DNA of 52,188 nt from Bacteroidota bacterium (GTDB taxonomy: Bacteria > Bacteroidota > Bacteroidia > Bacteroidales > B39-G9): positions 1 through 52,188 of the forward strand of contig JADFUR010000032.1 in assembly GCA_015222055.1 (NCBI GenBank), read 5' to 3'. Both the position numbers and the translations under genes were made by a program. Below are positions 18,151 through 26,295 of the stretch, one piece after another. Position 1 is the stretch's first letter; the number at the start of each line of letters is the position of its first letter. Below the pieces are notes generated by a model. That model had not been told where the DNA came from. It was given only the letters and a program-made list of their open reading frames with translations, and searched no databases.

Positions 18151-19407
18151 ATATTTTTAACAAGTAACTCAATTATTACTATTTTTTTAAGCATTGCAAT
18201 TTTTTTGTTGCTAATGTTTATATTAGTATTGATTCTTATAATTGCGAAATCAAAATTAATTCCTTCCGGAGAAGTTAAAATAATTATTAATAATGATGAA
18301 AAAGAAATTATTACCAATGCAGGCTCAAATCTTTTAAATACTTTGCACAATAATGAAGTCTTGCTACCTTCTGCTTGTGGAGGAAAAGGTACTTGTGGTA
18401 TGTGTAAATGTCAAGTGCTGTCGGGAGCAGGAACAATTTTGCCCTTAGAAAAAGATTTTTTTTCACGTAAGCAACAAAAAGAAAACTGGCGCTTAGCATG
18501 CCAAATAAAAGTTAAGCAAGATATTAATATGCTCGTTCCAAAATCAATATTAGGAATTAAAAAGATTGAATGTGAAGTATTATCTAATCATAACGTAGCA
18601 TCTTTTATAAAAGAATTTGTTTTAAAATTGCCTAAGGGAGAGGTTCTTGCATTTAATTCGGGTGAATATATTCAGATAGATGTTCCAGAAGCTAAAATTA
18701 ATTTTGAGAATTTTGTTATTGACGATGAATATGTTGAAGAATGGAAAAAATATAAAATGTTTGATTTAAAGATGATTAACTCAGAGCCAACTTTCCGTGC
18801 ATATTCTTTGGCCAATTATCCCGAAGAAAATAATATCGTGAAATTAAACGTGAGAATAGCTACACCACCTATAAATAAGATGAAAGGTGGCTTTAAAAAT
18901 ATAAAACCCGGAGTTTGTTCTTCTTATATTTTTTCACTTAAAAAAGGCGATAAGGTCAATCTGTCGGGTGCTTATGGCGATTTTTTACTTAAACAGACAG
19001 AAAAAGAAATTGTCTTTATCGGTGGAGGTGCAGGCATGGCACCATTGCATTCTCATATTTTTTATTTGTTTAAGACATTAAAAACAACTCGTAAAGTCTC
19101 TTTCTGGTATGGTGCTCGGTCTAAAAAAGAAATTTTTTATTTCGATGATTTTAAAGAAATTGAAGAACAATTCGATAATTTTTCTTTTCACCTTGCTCTT
19201 TCCGACCCAAAACCCGAAGATGATTGGAAAGGTGAAACAGGCTTTATTCATCAAATTGTTAGCGATAATTATTTGCGAAACCATAACGAACCAGAAGAAA
19301 TCGAATATTATATTTGCGGACCGGATGTAATGACAAAAGTCGTTAATTCAATGCTTTATAATTTTGGTGTGCCTGAAGAAAATATTCTTTATGACGATTT
19401 TCAATAA
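18148..19407 (+). CDS. nqrF: Na+-translocating NADH:quinone reductase subunit F
   Basis: NqrF is the electron-input subunit, oxidising NADH through FAD and a 2Fe-2S centre. The 419-residue protein has one N-terminal helix, then a plant-type ferredoxin domain with the Cys cluster in SACGGKGTCGMCKC and a fourth Cys in WRLACQIKV. The FAD site is RAYSLANYPEE and the NADH-binding segment is FIGGGAGMAPLHSH. The C-terminus reads YYICGPDVMTKVV and ends in the usual DDF segment. apbE begins 13 bases downstream. Confidence 0.97.
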   Translation: MIFLTSNSIITIFLSIAIFLLLMFILVLILIIAKSKLIPSGEVKIIINNDEKEIITNAGSNLLNTLHNNEVLLPSACGGKGTCGMCKCQVLSGAGTILPLEKDFFSRKQQKENWRLACQIKVKQDINMLVPKSILGIKKIECEVLSNHNVASFIKEFVLKLPKGEVLAFNSGEYIQIDVPEAKINFENFVIDDEYVEEWKKYKMFDLKMINSEPTFRAYSLANYPEENNIVKLNVRIATPPINKMKGGFKNIKPGVCSSYIFSLKKGDKVNLSGAYGDFLLKQTEKEIVFIGGGAGMAPLHSHIFYLFKTLKTTRKVSFWYGARSKKEIFYFDDFKEIEEQFDNFSFHLALSDPKPEDDWKGETGFIHQIVSDNYLRNHNEPEEIEYYICGPDVMTKVVNSMLYNFGVPEENILYDDFQ

Positions 19408-19420
19408 TAAAACTGTAACA

Positions 19421-20434
19421 ATGAGAGTAATTAAACAAATTATAATAATTTTAATATTTCATCTCTTAATCTCATGTAATAATAATTCAAGATATGTAAG
19501 CAATACCGGTTTTATTCACGGTACAATTTATCATATTACTTATGAAAGCAATAATGGTATAGATTTAAAATCAGATATTGAAAAGTGTATGCATGATTTT
19601 GATTTATCATTGTCAACTTACAACAAGAATTCAATAATATCCAAAATTAATAAAAACGACACTTCCGTTGTTCTGGATTGTCATTTTAAAACGGTTTTTA
19701 ATAAAGCCGTTGAGGTGTCAGAAAAAACAGAAGGTGCTTTTGATATAACTGTTGCTCCACTTGTGAATGCTTGGGGTTTTGGCTTTGAGAAAATGACTAA
19801 TGTAGACAGTATTTTTATTGATAGTCTTTTACAATTTGTTGGATATCGTAAAATTAAATTAGTAAATAACAAAATAATTAAAAGAAATTTCAATATTATG
19901 CTTGATGCAAATGCCATAGCAAAAGGATATTCGGTCGATTTGGTTTGTGCATTTTTAAATGAGAAAGGAGTTGGTAATTATTTAGTTGAGATTGGAGGAG
20001 AAATAAGGGCAAAAGGAGTTAATAAAAATAACGAAACATGGAAAATTGGTATTGATAAGCCAATTGACGATTCAACTCTTTCATCAAGAGAATTGGAGGA
20101 TGTCGTGTATCTTAAAAATCAGGCTATTGCAACTTCAGGAAATTACCGACAATTTTATATAAAAGACGGTGTTAAATATTCTCACACTATTGACCCCAAA
20201 ACGGGTTTCCCTGTAACACATTCGCTTTTAAGTGCTTCTGTTTTTGCCGATGATTGCATGACTGCTGACGCATATGCAACAGCTTTTATGGTTCTGGGTC
20301 TTGAAAAAAGCATTGCAATTGTTAAAAAGAATACTAAACTTGAAGCATATTTTATCTATTCGGATGAAAAGGGAGAGGTGAAGAATTATTACACCGAAAG
20401 GATTAAAAAGATGATTGTCGATTCTGACGATTGA
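19421..20434 (+). CDS. apbE: FAD:protein FMN transferase (flavin transferase)
   Basis: ApbE (338 residues) attaches FMN covalently to threonines of NqrB and NqrC, using FAD as donor. The start at 19421 yields a lipoprotein signal (IIIILIFHLLISC), consistent with periplasmic action; an in-frame upstream start would overlap nqrF and bury this signal. Family motifs are MLDANAIAKGYSVD, NYLVEIGGEIRAKG, SHTIDPKTGFPV and the metal-binding DDCMTADAYATAFMVLG. The position directly after nqrF supports the substrate assignment. Confidence 0.95.
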   Translation: MRVIKQIIIILIFHLLISCNNNSRYVSNTGFIHGTIYHITYESNNGIDLKSDIEKCMHDFDLSLSTYNKNSIISKINKNDTSVVLDCHFKTVFNKAVEVSEKTEGAFDITVAPLVNAWGFGFEKMTNVDSIFIDSLLQFVGYRKIKLVNNKIIKRNFNIMLDANAIAKGYSVDLVCAFLNEKGVGNYLVEIGGEIRAKGVNKNNETWKIGIDKPIDDSTLSSRELEDVVYLKNQAIATSGNYRQFYIKDGVKYSHTIDPKTGFPVTHSLLSASVFADDCMTADAYATAFMVLGLEKSIAIVKKNTKLEAYFIYSDEKGEVKNYYTERIKKMIVDSDD

Positions 20435-20458
20435 TTTTTTTACAAACTTCTCTAAAAT

Positions 20459-20677
20459 TTAGTTTGCGAAATTATTTTTACAAGCGTCGCATCCTTCACT
20501 GTTCGCAATTTTATCTTGGGTTTTAGCACAGAAAATTTTGCGTTTTTTTAATTCTTTGTTTTTACTTATTGAAGAATTAGGAAATTCTCCATTTTTTTTC
20601 AATAATATTTTTATTGAAAGAGCTACAAATGCAATCCCAATAAAAACAAGAGATATTAAGAATATTTTAACAAACAT
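20459..20677 (-). CDS. Small Cys-containing membrane protein, possible NqrM-like Na+-NQR maturation factor
   Basis: This 72-residue protein has one N-terminal membrane helix (about 4-26) and a cytoplasmic tail with Cys50 and a CDAC pair near the end. NqrM (DUF539), which delivers iron to NqrD/NqrE, is also a very small single-helix protein with conserved C-terminal cysteines, and it usually lies beside apbE. This gene is convergent with apbE across 24 bases. Sequence similarity to classical NqrM is not obvious by eye, so the role is inferred from size, topology, cysteines and position. It could instead be an unrelated membrane protein. Confidence 0.5.
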   Translation of the reverse strand: MFVKIFLISLVFIGIAFVALSIKILLKKNGEFPNSSISKNKELKKRKIFCAKTQDKIANSEGCDACKNNFAN

Positions 20678-20722
20678 TAATTAATAATTAATAATATACA
20701 AATTTATTAATTATTAATTAAT
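20676..20722. repeat. 17-base perfect inverted repeat made only of A and T
   Basis: ATTAATTAATAATTAAT (20676-20692) is the exact reverse complement of 20706-20722. It lies at the start of the small Cys-rich gene and upstream of the divergent DUF4476 gene. It could extrude as a cruciform or bind a regulator, but its simple composition lowers its weight. Confidence 0.4.
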
Positions 20723-20842
20723 TAATTGATTTTTGATCAATATACTTTTGAGAAAAAAAACATAATTTATATATCAAAAAAACAATTATATCGAATGTTT
20801 TTTTATTTTTGTTATATATATTCATCTATAAAAAATATTATT

Positions 20843-22003
20843 ATGAAAAAGTATTTAATTGTTTTAATTAGTATATTAATTTGGTGTTCTGCCAATGCAC
20901 AAAAATCGAATTTGATTTTTTTTACTGAAAAAGGGGAGGCTTTTACTCTTTTTTTAAATGGAGTAAAGCAGAATAAAACACCTCAAACAAATGTTAGGAC
21001 TGTTAATTTAACTCAGCAAAATTATCATGCTAAAGTTGTTTTTAAAAATAGACACTTTGGACAGGTAAGTAAAAATATATTTTTTAACAAAGGCAAAGAA
21101 ACATCTTATGTAATAAAAAGAAACAAAAATGGTACTTATGCTTTTATATTCAGAGGGGAAACTCCTGTTTCAAGAAATTCTGAGTGTGCAACAGCAAGAA
21201 GTAATTCAAAAAGCTCTAATGCATCAGCCAGCAGAGGAAATTCTCGTAATTCTAGAGCATCTGCCAGTGGGCGTAATTCAAGAAATTCAGCCTCTTCTTC
21301 AGCAAGAAGTAGTTCGTCAAGAAATTCTGCATTACCGTCATCAAGTAGCTCAACTATTCATTATGGAGAAACAACAAGGTCTTCTTCAAGCGGTGAAAGA
21401 GGAAATGTAAATTCTGTGAATAATGTGTCTGGCAATGAAGCAAATTGTAATGCCAAAGCCAGAAAAGTTTCAAATGAAAATAGTCCTAGAGCTTCCTCTA
21501 AAGTTTCGCGTGGTAATAATGAAGTTGATTTTAATTTAAAAGTTAACGATGATAATGTAGCAACCAAGGAGGCTCCGTCAGATAAAATTAGTTATACAAC
21601 AACAACAACTACTACTACTACTACAAGCACAAACTCAGGAAACTCAAATACGACTGAAGATTCTAACGAAAGAAAATACGAAACAAATTATAATGATGAG
21701 CCTAAATGCGATTCTCCAATGAAACAGTCTGATTTCATAAGTGCAAAAAAAACAATTTCATCAAAAAGTTTTGAGGAGAGCAAATTAAAGATTGCAAAAC
21801 AAATAACAGCTTCAAATTGCCTGCTTGCTTCGCAAATTAAAGAGATTATGCGAATTTTTGAATTTGAAAATACGAGACTAAAATATGCAAAATATTCTTA
21901 TGAATATACTTATGATGTTGGAAATTATTTTAAAGTTAACGATGCTTTTGAATATGAATCTTCAATAGATAAATTAGATGAATTTATTAATTCTCAAAAA
22001 TAA
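20843..22003 (+). CDS. Secreted Ser/Thr-rich protein with C-terminal DUF4476 domain
   Basis: This 386-residue exported protein of unknown function starts at 20843, giving a signal peptide cleaved after CSANA (residue 19); in-frame upstream starts lie in AT-rich leader DNA. An N-terminal beta-rich region (about 20-105) begins NLIFFTEKGEAFTLFLNG. It is followed by a long low-complexity part rich in Ser, Arg and Asn with degenerate SRNS units. A run of ten Thr is encoded by triplet repeats (21596-21625). The last 85 residues match the DUF4476 pattern, KSFEESKLKIAKQITASNCL with a helical tail. The middle may be a flexible linker or a glycosylation target, which is inference. Confidence 0.75.
   Translation: MKKYLIVLISILIWCSANAQKSNLIFFTEKGEAFTLFLNGVKQNKTPQTNVRTVNLTQQNYHAKVVFKNRHFGQVSKNIFFNKGKETSYVIKRNKNGTYAFIFRGETPVSRNSECATARSNSKSSNASASRGNSRNSRASASGRNSRNSASSSARSSSSRNSALPSSSSSTIHYGETTRSSSSGERGNVNSVNNVSGNEANCNAKARKVSNENSPRASSKVSRGNNEVDFNLKVNDDNVATKEAPSDKISYTTTTTTTTTTSTNSGNSNTTEDSNERKYETNYNDEPKCDSPMKQSDFISAKKTISSKSFEESKLKIAKQITASNCLLASQIKEIMRIFEFENTRLKYAKYSYEYTYDVGNYFKVNDAFEYESSIDKLDEFINSQK
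21596..21625 (+). repeat. In-frame ACA/ACT triplet repeat coding for ten threonines
   Basis: Four ACA codons, five ACT codons and a final ACA run in tandem. Slippage would change linker length without shifting the frame. Confidence 0.8.
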
Positions 22004-22048
22004 ATAAATTTTTTAACCAGACAGAAAAAATGCAAAAAATATTTTTTT

Positions 22049-22363
22049 ATGAAAGATGAAAATAAAAAATTCCCAGAAGGTCATTTTGTGGGATTGTGGA
22101 TGGGAATTGGAATAGCAGTTTTTACAGGTTTAGGGCTTTTTATTGGAAATGCATTTAAAAATTCTAGTTTTGTTAGCATGGGGCCAATAATTGGAGTTGC
22201 TTTTGGCATCCTAGTTGGACAAGCTGTTGAAGCAAAAAATAAACGAGAAGGACGAATTAGAACTTTGTACGAAAAAGAAAAAAAGAGAAAGAAAATTTTA
22301 GTTTTATTGGGACTCGCATTGCTAATTATTGGTTTTACAATGTTTTTTTTTATGTACAATTAA
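22049..22363 (+). CDS. Small membrane protein of unknown function
   Basis: This 104-residue protein has three predicted membrane segments. Two are Gly-rich (GLWMGIGIAVFTGLGLFIG and PIIGVAFGILVGQAV), followed by a strongly basic cytoplasmic loop (EKEKKRKKI) and a last helix ending at the C-terminus. I do not recognise the family. It follows the DUF4476 gene by 45 bases and may share its transcript. Confidence 0.65.
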   Translation: MKDENKKFPEGHFVGLWMGIGIAVFTGLGLFIGNAFKNSSFVSMGPIIGVAFGILVGQAVEAKNKREGRIRTLYEKEKKRKKILVLLGLALLIIGFTMFFFMYN

Positions 22364-22524
22364 ACAAAGGAATATGAAAATATAAGAGTGGTGTTTGTTA
22401 TGATAGGAAAAAATTTGTTTTTTCTGATTTTTTTAGTTTCCCTGTAAAAAAATAATATAAAAAAAATTATTATATCTAAATAAATACTACTACTTTTACA
22501 TTATTAAATATTTAATTTATTAAA

Positions 22525-22716
22525 ATGAAAAAAGGAACAGTAAAATTTTTTAATGAAACTAAAGGTTTTGGTTTTGTTATGGAAGAAGAAACAAAAAGTG
22601 AATATTTCGTACATGTGTCAGGTTTAATTGACAAAATTCAAGAAGGTGACGAAGTAGAATTTGAATTAACAGAAGGTAAAAAAGGATTAAATGCAGTAAA
22701 TGTAAAATTAGTTTAA
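22525..22716 (+). CDS. Cold-shock-domain protein (CspA family)
   Basis: This 63-residue single-domain nucleic-acid-binding protein has RNP1 in GFGFVMEE and RNP2 in YFVHVSGL. Such proteins bind single-stranded RNA or DNA and act as RNA chaperones. Its 161-base upstream region is longer than most here and AT-rich, in keeping with a leader. A perfect terminator follows immediately. Bacteroidota CSPs of this size often use Val rather than Phe at RNP2 positions, as here. Confidence 0.95.
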   Translation: MKKGTVKFFNETKGFGFVMEEETKSEYFVHVSGLIDKIQEGDEVEFELTEGKKGLNAVNVKLV

Positions 22717-22743
22717 GATTTAATTTGTTAATTTTTAACGTGT

Positions 22744-22775
22744 AAAAGCCTATCAATATATTGATAGGCTTTTTT
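22744..22775 (+). terminator. Rho-independent terminator after the cold-shock gene
   Basis: A perfect palindrome with arms AAAAGCCTATCAATA and TATTGATAGGCTTTT is followed by T residues. The stem is shared almost exactly with the terminators at 23882 and 26218. Confidence 0.9.
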
Positions 22776-22948
22776 ATTACTAAAAGCTGTTTTCTTTTGA
22801 AAATGGCTTTTTTTAAATTTTATCTAAAAACATTGACTTGTGAGTATAATAACCTCTATAAATTTTGCCTTTTATTAAATTTATAGGAATTAAATTGCAC
22901 ACACACATTGAAAGTTTTTAATTTTTATTGCAAGGTGTTTTTCTGTAA

Positions 22949-23074
22949 GGGAAATATGTATTTTCATATTTTAGTGTGGAAGATAGTATTCCATTTCCCA
23001 TTTTAGATGCTTATGTTGATGATTTTAATCCTGAAGAATTATGGCAAGAGGCTATTGCTAATAGTGGTGATTAA
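22949..23074 (+). pseudogene. Gene fragment of unknown family
   Basis: An open stretch of 41 codons without a usable start reads YVFSYFSVEDSIPFPILDA, then YVDDFNPEELWQEAIANSGD, and stops at 23072. Its composition is protein-like rather than random. I do not recognise the family. It is followed in another frame by the polyphosphate kinase remnant and may or may not belong to it. Confidence 0.35.
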
Positions 23075-23081
23075 AAATGTT

Positions 23082-23243
23082 TTTTTTTGTTTAGCAGATT
23101 GGATGCAAAGAAAGTTGGATAATAGGATAGAGGTGATAACGCCAATATATGAACAATATATAAAAGATGAAAAGCGGTCAAGAATTGTAGATGAAAAAAG
23201 AACAAATAAAATCTTAAATCCAAAAGATGACTTTCGTTTTTAA
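23082..23243 (+). pseudogene. Polyphosphate kinase 1 C-terminal remnant
   Basis: The open frame contains LADWMQRKLDNRIEVITPIY, which matches the ADWMxRNLxxRIEVxxPIxD segment near the C-terminus of PPK1. It then shows RSRIVDEKRTNKIL, like the PPK1 tail (K-A-R-I-x-D-x-x-x-N-x-Y). The 15-20 residues normally between these parts are missing and no upstream PPK sequence is present, so the remnant is also internally deleted. In-frame start codons upstream at 23007 read through non-homologous sequence. Confidence 0.5.
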
Positions 23244-23323
23244 TAAAAGTTATATAGATATTTTTTTTGAAAAGATGATAAAATGCGTTATTTTTACTAA
23301 AATAATCTAAAAACTAAAAAGTT

Positions 23324-23863
23324 ATGAAAAAAGGATTTTTATCACTGGTAGTATTATGCCTTATGTGTACTCCTATTTTAAATAGTTGTATGGGGTCTTT
23401 TAACTTAACAAAAAAGGTCTATTCTTGGAATCAGTCAATAGGAGATAAATGGGTTAATGAAATTGTGTTTTTCTGTTTTGCTTGTATTATTCCAGTTTAT
23501 AGTATTACATTATTTGCGGATGGTGTAATTTTTAATTTAATAGAATTTTGGACAAGTTCAAATCCTGTAGCTATGAATGAGAATGATGTTAATGAAAAAA
23601 TTATTACAAAAAATGGTAAGGATTATAGATTAACTATTAGTAAGGAAGTTATGACCGCTGAAGAAGTTGGTAATTCTTCAAATAAAGTTGAATTTGCTTA
23701 TAATAAAGCTGATCAATCTTGGTCTATGGCTACTAAAGAAGGAACAAAAAAAGTTATTTCTATGAATGGTGAGAATGTAACAGTTTATGGTGCAAATGAT
23801 GAGGTTATTACATATTCAGCAAATGTGTTGAATAATGTAAATTCTACTTTTGCAATGGAATAA
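23324..23863 (+). CDS. DUF3332 family lipoprotein
   Basis: This 179-residue protein has a lipoprotein signal ending PILNSC, followed by the family signature MGSFNLTKKVYSWNQSIGDKWVNE and a hydrophobic segment ending in FNLIEFWTSSNP. The C-terminal half is a small beta-rich domain. The function of DUF3332 is unknown; proteins of this type are anchored in the envelope. The gene is monocistronic, with a strong terminator directly downstream. Confidence 0.85.
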   Translation: MKKGFLSLVVLCLMCTPILNSCMGSFNLTKKVYSWNQSIGDKWVNEIVFFCFACIIPVYSITLFADGVIFNLIEFWTSSNPVAMNENDVNEKIITKNGKDYRLTISKEVMTAEEVGNSSNKVEFAYNKADQSWSMATKEGTKKVISMNGENVTVYGANDEVITYSANVLNNVNSTFAME

Positions 23864-23881
23864 TTATTTATATAAATATGG

Positions 23882-23914
23882 AAAAAGCCTGTCAATATAT
23901 TGACAGGCTTTTTT
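23882..23914 (+). terminator. Rho-independent terminator after the DUF3332 gene
   Basis: The arms AAAAAGCCTGTCAATA and TATTGACAGGCTTTTT form a perfect hairpin with a T tail. It differs from the cold-shock terminator by one compensated base pair. Confidence 0.9.
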
Positions 23915-24123
23915 ATTAATCGTAATTTTGAGGAGTAGGGAAATAAAGCTATTTTTAAATAGCTGTTGTTTATAAATAAATAATTGTATTTTTGTTTTTG
24001 CAAATTCTATTTTTAATTTTTGCTAAAAGCTGTTTTTTCTATTAATTTTAATGTTTAATAACTTTAAAATATTATGGTATAATAAAGCAGCAAAAAATTA
24101 TATCAAACACAAAAAAAAGACAC

Positions 24124-24963
24124 ATGCTGAAATTTTTAAAAAAAACATATCCTTTTAACGATGATTTAACCCATAATGCTAAGATAATTTTTTTTATTAG
24201 TTTAGGTGTTTTAGCTTTTTTGCTTGTTTTTCAACCCATTGATATTAATCTTTTCTCAAAAAAAGAAATTTTTTATTTAGTAACAGGACTTGCTGTATCT
24301 ACATTTTTGGTTCTTAGTTTTAACTTAATTGTCTTACCGAGTTTATTCCCCAAAATTTTTAATAATAAAGGTTGGAATATAAAAAAAGAAATTATTTGGG
24401 ACATATGGATTTTGCTGGCAATTTCTTCCAGTGACTTTGTGTTTTATTCAAAATTACTCGGTGTGTTTGATATTGATTTTAACTTTATAGTGAAAAATAT
24501 TTTGCTCGCTGTTCTACCTGTTGCAGTTCTTATAATAATAAACCAAGAACGATTATTAAAAGCTCATTTAAAATCGGCACAGCAGCTAAATAAAAAATTA
24601 ATTGAAAGTAAACAACAAAAAGAGAAATTTATTAATTTCGAATCTGACTATAAAAAAGATAAGCTTATTATAAAATTAGATTCATTAATACTTATTAAAT
24701 CGGCAGATAATTACATTGAGGTTTATTACGAAAGTGATGATCTTGTAAAAAAACAAATGATTAGAACTACCCTTCAAAAGGCTGAGCTAGTAATTAATGA
24801 GTATGATTTTGTTGTCAGATGTCATAGAGCTTTTATTGTAAATATTAATCGTATTGCCGAAATACAAGGTAATTCGCAAGGATATAAATTGTTTTTTAAG
24901 AATATTGAATTCCCTGCAATAGTATCTCAAAAATATATTCAGGAATTTTCTAAATTGATATAA
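24124..24963 (+). CDS. Membrane-anchored LytTR-family DNA-binding regulator
   Basis: This 279-residue protein has four predicted membrane helices in residues 20-150, a short coiled segment (QQLNKKLIESKQQKEKF) and a C-terminal LytTR domain (about 180-278). The latter contains LILIKSADNYIEVYYESDD and FVVRCHRAFIVNINRI, the typical DNA-contacting part. It lacks a receiver domain, so it may sense a membrane signal directly. No partner kinase is adjacent. It is a single gene on the plus strand; its targets are unknown. Confidence 0.88.
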   Translation: MLKFLKKTYPFNDDLTHNAKIIFFISLGVLAFLLVFQPIDINLFSKKEIFYLVTGLAVSTFLVLSFNLIVLPSLFPKIFNNKGWNIKKEIIWDIWILLAISSSDFVFYSKLLGVFDIDFNFIVKNILLAVLPVAVLIIINQERLLKAHLKSAQQLNKKLIESKQQKEKFINFESDYKKDKLIIKLDSLILIKSADNYIEVYYESDDLVKKQMIRTTLQKAELVINEYDFVVRCHRAFIVNINRIAEIQGNSQGYKLFFKNIEFPAIVSQKYIQEFSKLI

Positions 24964-25072
24964 TTATTTATTTTTTCACCCCTAAAAAAAGTTTTTCGCA
25001 TATAATTCGTTAACAATCATCCCTAATTAGTTTCAGACATCCCTGTTTTTTTATTAAAGAATTCTAAATGTA

Positions 25073-25080
25073 TAGTTTTG
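25073..25080 (+). promoter_or_regulatory. Candidate -7 promoter element of the NMO-like gene
   Basis: TAGTTTTG fits the Bacteroidota TAnnTTTG consensus and lies 31 bases before the ATG at 25112. No good -33 TTTG is visible. Confidence 0.35.
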
Positions 25081-25111
25081 CTTTTATTATTAATTAAAAA
25101 TTTGAATTTTT

Positions 25112-26200
25112 ATGAAAGCATTGAAAATAGGGAACTTAAATATTCCTCTGCCAATTATTCAAGGAGGTATGGGTGTATGTGTGTCATTATCAGGATTAGC
25201 ATCGGCAGTAGCCAACGAAGGGGGAATTGGAGTTATTTCTGCAGTAGGTATTGGAATGAAAGAACCTGATTATAAAAAAAATTTTAGGGAAGCCAATAAA
25301 ACAGCTTTAAGAAAAGAAATAAGGAAAGCTCGTCAAAAATCTAATGGCATAATTGGAGCTAATATAATGTTGGCCATTTCTGATTTTGATGATTTGTTAA
25401 GAGTAGCTGTCGAAGAGAAGATTGATATTGTTTTTGTAGGAGCAGGCTTACCTCTGAAGAACCCTGATTATTTAAAAGAATCTTCAACGAAGTTTGTCCC
25501 CAAAATATCATCTGCAAGAGCTGCAAAATTAATTTTTCGTCACTGGTCTGAGAAATATAACCGTGTTCCTGATGCTGTTGTTGTTGAAGGTCCCTTGGCA
25601 GGAGGTCATATTGGATTTAGAAAAAAAGATGGTCTTATTCCGGAAATTTCATTGTCGTCAATTGTTAAAGAAACAGTAAATGAGATTGATTTTTTTGAAC
25701 AAAAATATGGAATTGAGATTCCTGTTATTGCGGGCGGTGGTATATATACAGGAAAAGATATGTTTGAGATTATGAGTGCAGGAGCAAGGGCTGTTAAAAT
25801 GGGAACACGATTTGTTACAACCAATGAGTGTGATGTTTCGGATGAGTTTAAGCAAAATTATATTAATTGTTCTCAAGAAGATATCACAATAATTGATAGC
25901 CCTGTTGGCTTGCCAGGCAGAGTTATTACAAATGATTTTGTTAAGCAAATTAAACAAGGAAAACAGAAACCTATTAATTGCTCTTGGAAATGCTTAAAAA
26001 CATGCGATTATAAGAAATCTCAATTTTGTATTGCTGAGGCTTTATTTAATGCTGCTCAGGGTGATTTTGCAAATGGATTTTCTTTTGCAGGAACGAAAGC
26101 TTATTTAGCCGAAAAAATTATTTCAGTAAAAGAAACAATCAATCAAATTAAACAAGAATATTATCAAGAACAACTTCAATTAGAAGCGATTAAAATATAG
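25112..26200 (+). CDS. Nitronate monooxygenase / FabK-like FMN enzyme
   Basis: This 362-residue soluble TIM-barrel flavoprotein is of the nitronate monooxygenase family. Motifs include the opening PLPIIQGGMGVCVSLSGLAS, the His-bearing GPLAGGHIGFR, and the phosphate-binding IPVIAGGGIYTG and GARAVKMGTRFV. Members oxidise alkyl nitronates, or in the related FabK group reduce enoyl-ACP. A C-terminal Cys-containing stretch (NCSWKCLKTCDYKKSQFC) is a feature of a subgroup common in anaerobes. The exact substrate is uncertain. A terminator follows at 26218. Confidence 0.85.
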   Translation: MKALKIGNLNIPLPIIQGGMGVCVSLSGLASAVANEGGIGVISAVGIGMKEPDYKKNFREANKTALRKEIRKARQKSNGIIGANIMLAISDFDDLLRVAVEEKIDIVFVGAGLPLKNPDYLKESSTKFVPKISSARAAKLIFRHWSEKYNRVPDAVVVEGPLAGGHIGFRKKDGLIPEISLSSIVKETVNEIDFFEQKYGIEIPVIAGGGIYTGKDMFEIMSAGARAVKMGTRFVTTNECDVSDEFKQNYINCSQEDITIIDSPVGLPGRVITNDFVKQIKQGKQKPINCSWKCLKTCDYKKSQFCIAEALFNAAQGDFANGFSFAGTKAYLAEKIISVKETINQIKQEYYQEQLQLEAIKI

Positions 26201-26217
26201 AACTTTAATTTAAAGGT

Positions 26218-26250
26218 AAAAAGCCTGTCAATTTTTTGACAGACTTTTTT
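26218..26250 (+). terminator. Rho-independent terminator after the NMO-like gene
   Basis: The arms AAGCCTGTCAA and TTGACAGACTT have one mismatch and are flanked by A and T runs. It may also serve the convergent nhaC-like gene. Confidence 0.8.
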
Positions 26251-26295
26251 TATTTTGTTTTTAAATCTAAAGATTCTTTATATAAAAATGAATGT

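Noticed and set aside
23007-23090. The N-terminal part (MLMLMILILKNYGK) of the open frame that includes the PPK-like end
   Set aside because: This part is the out-of-frame reading of a different coding-like stretch (22949-23074) and matches no PPK sequence.
24963-25112. Possible riboswitch or leader before the NMO-like gene
   Set aside because: The region is short and AT-rich, without conserved stems; only a -7-like element is supported.
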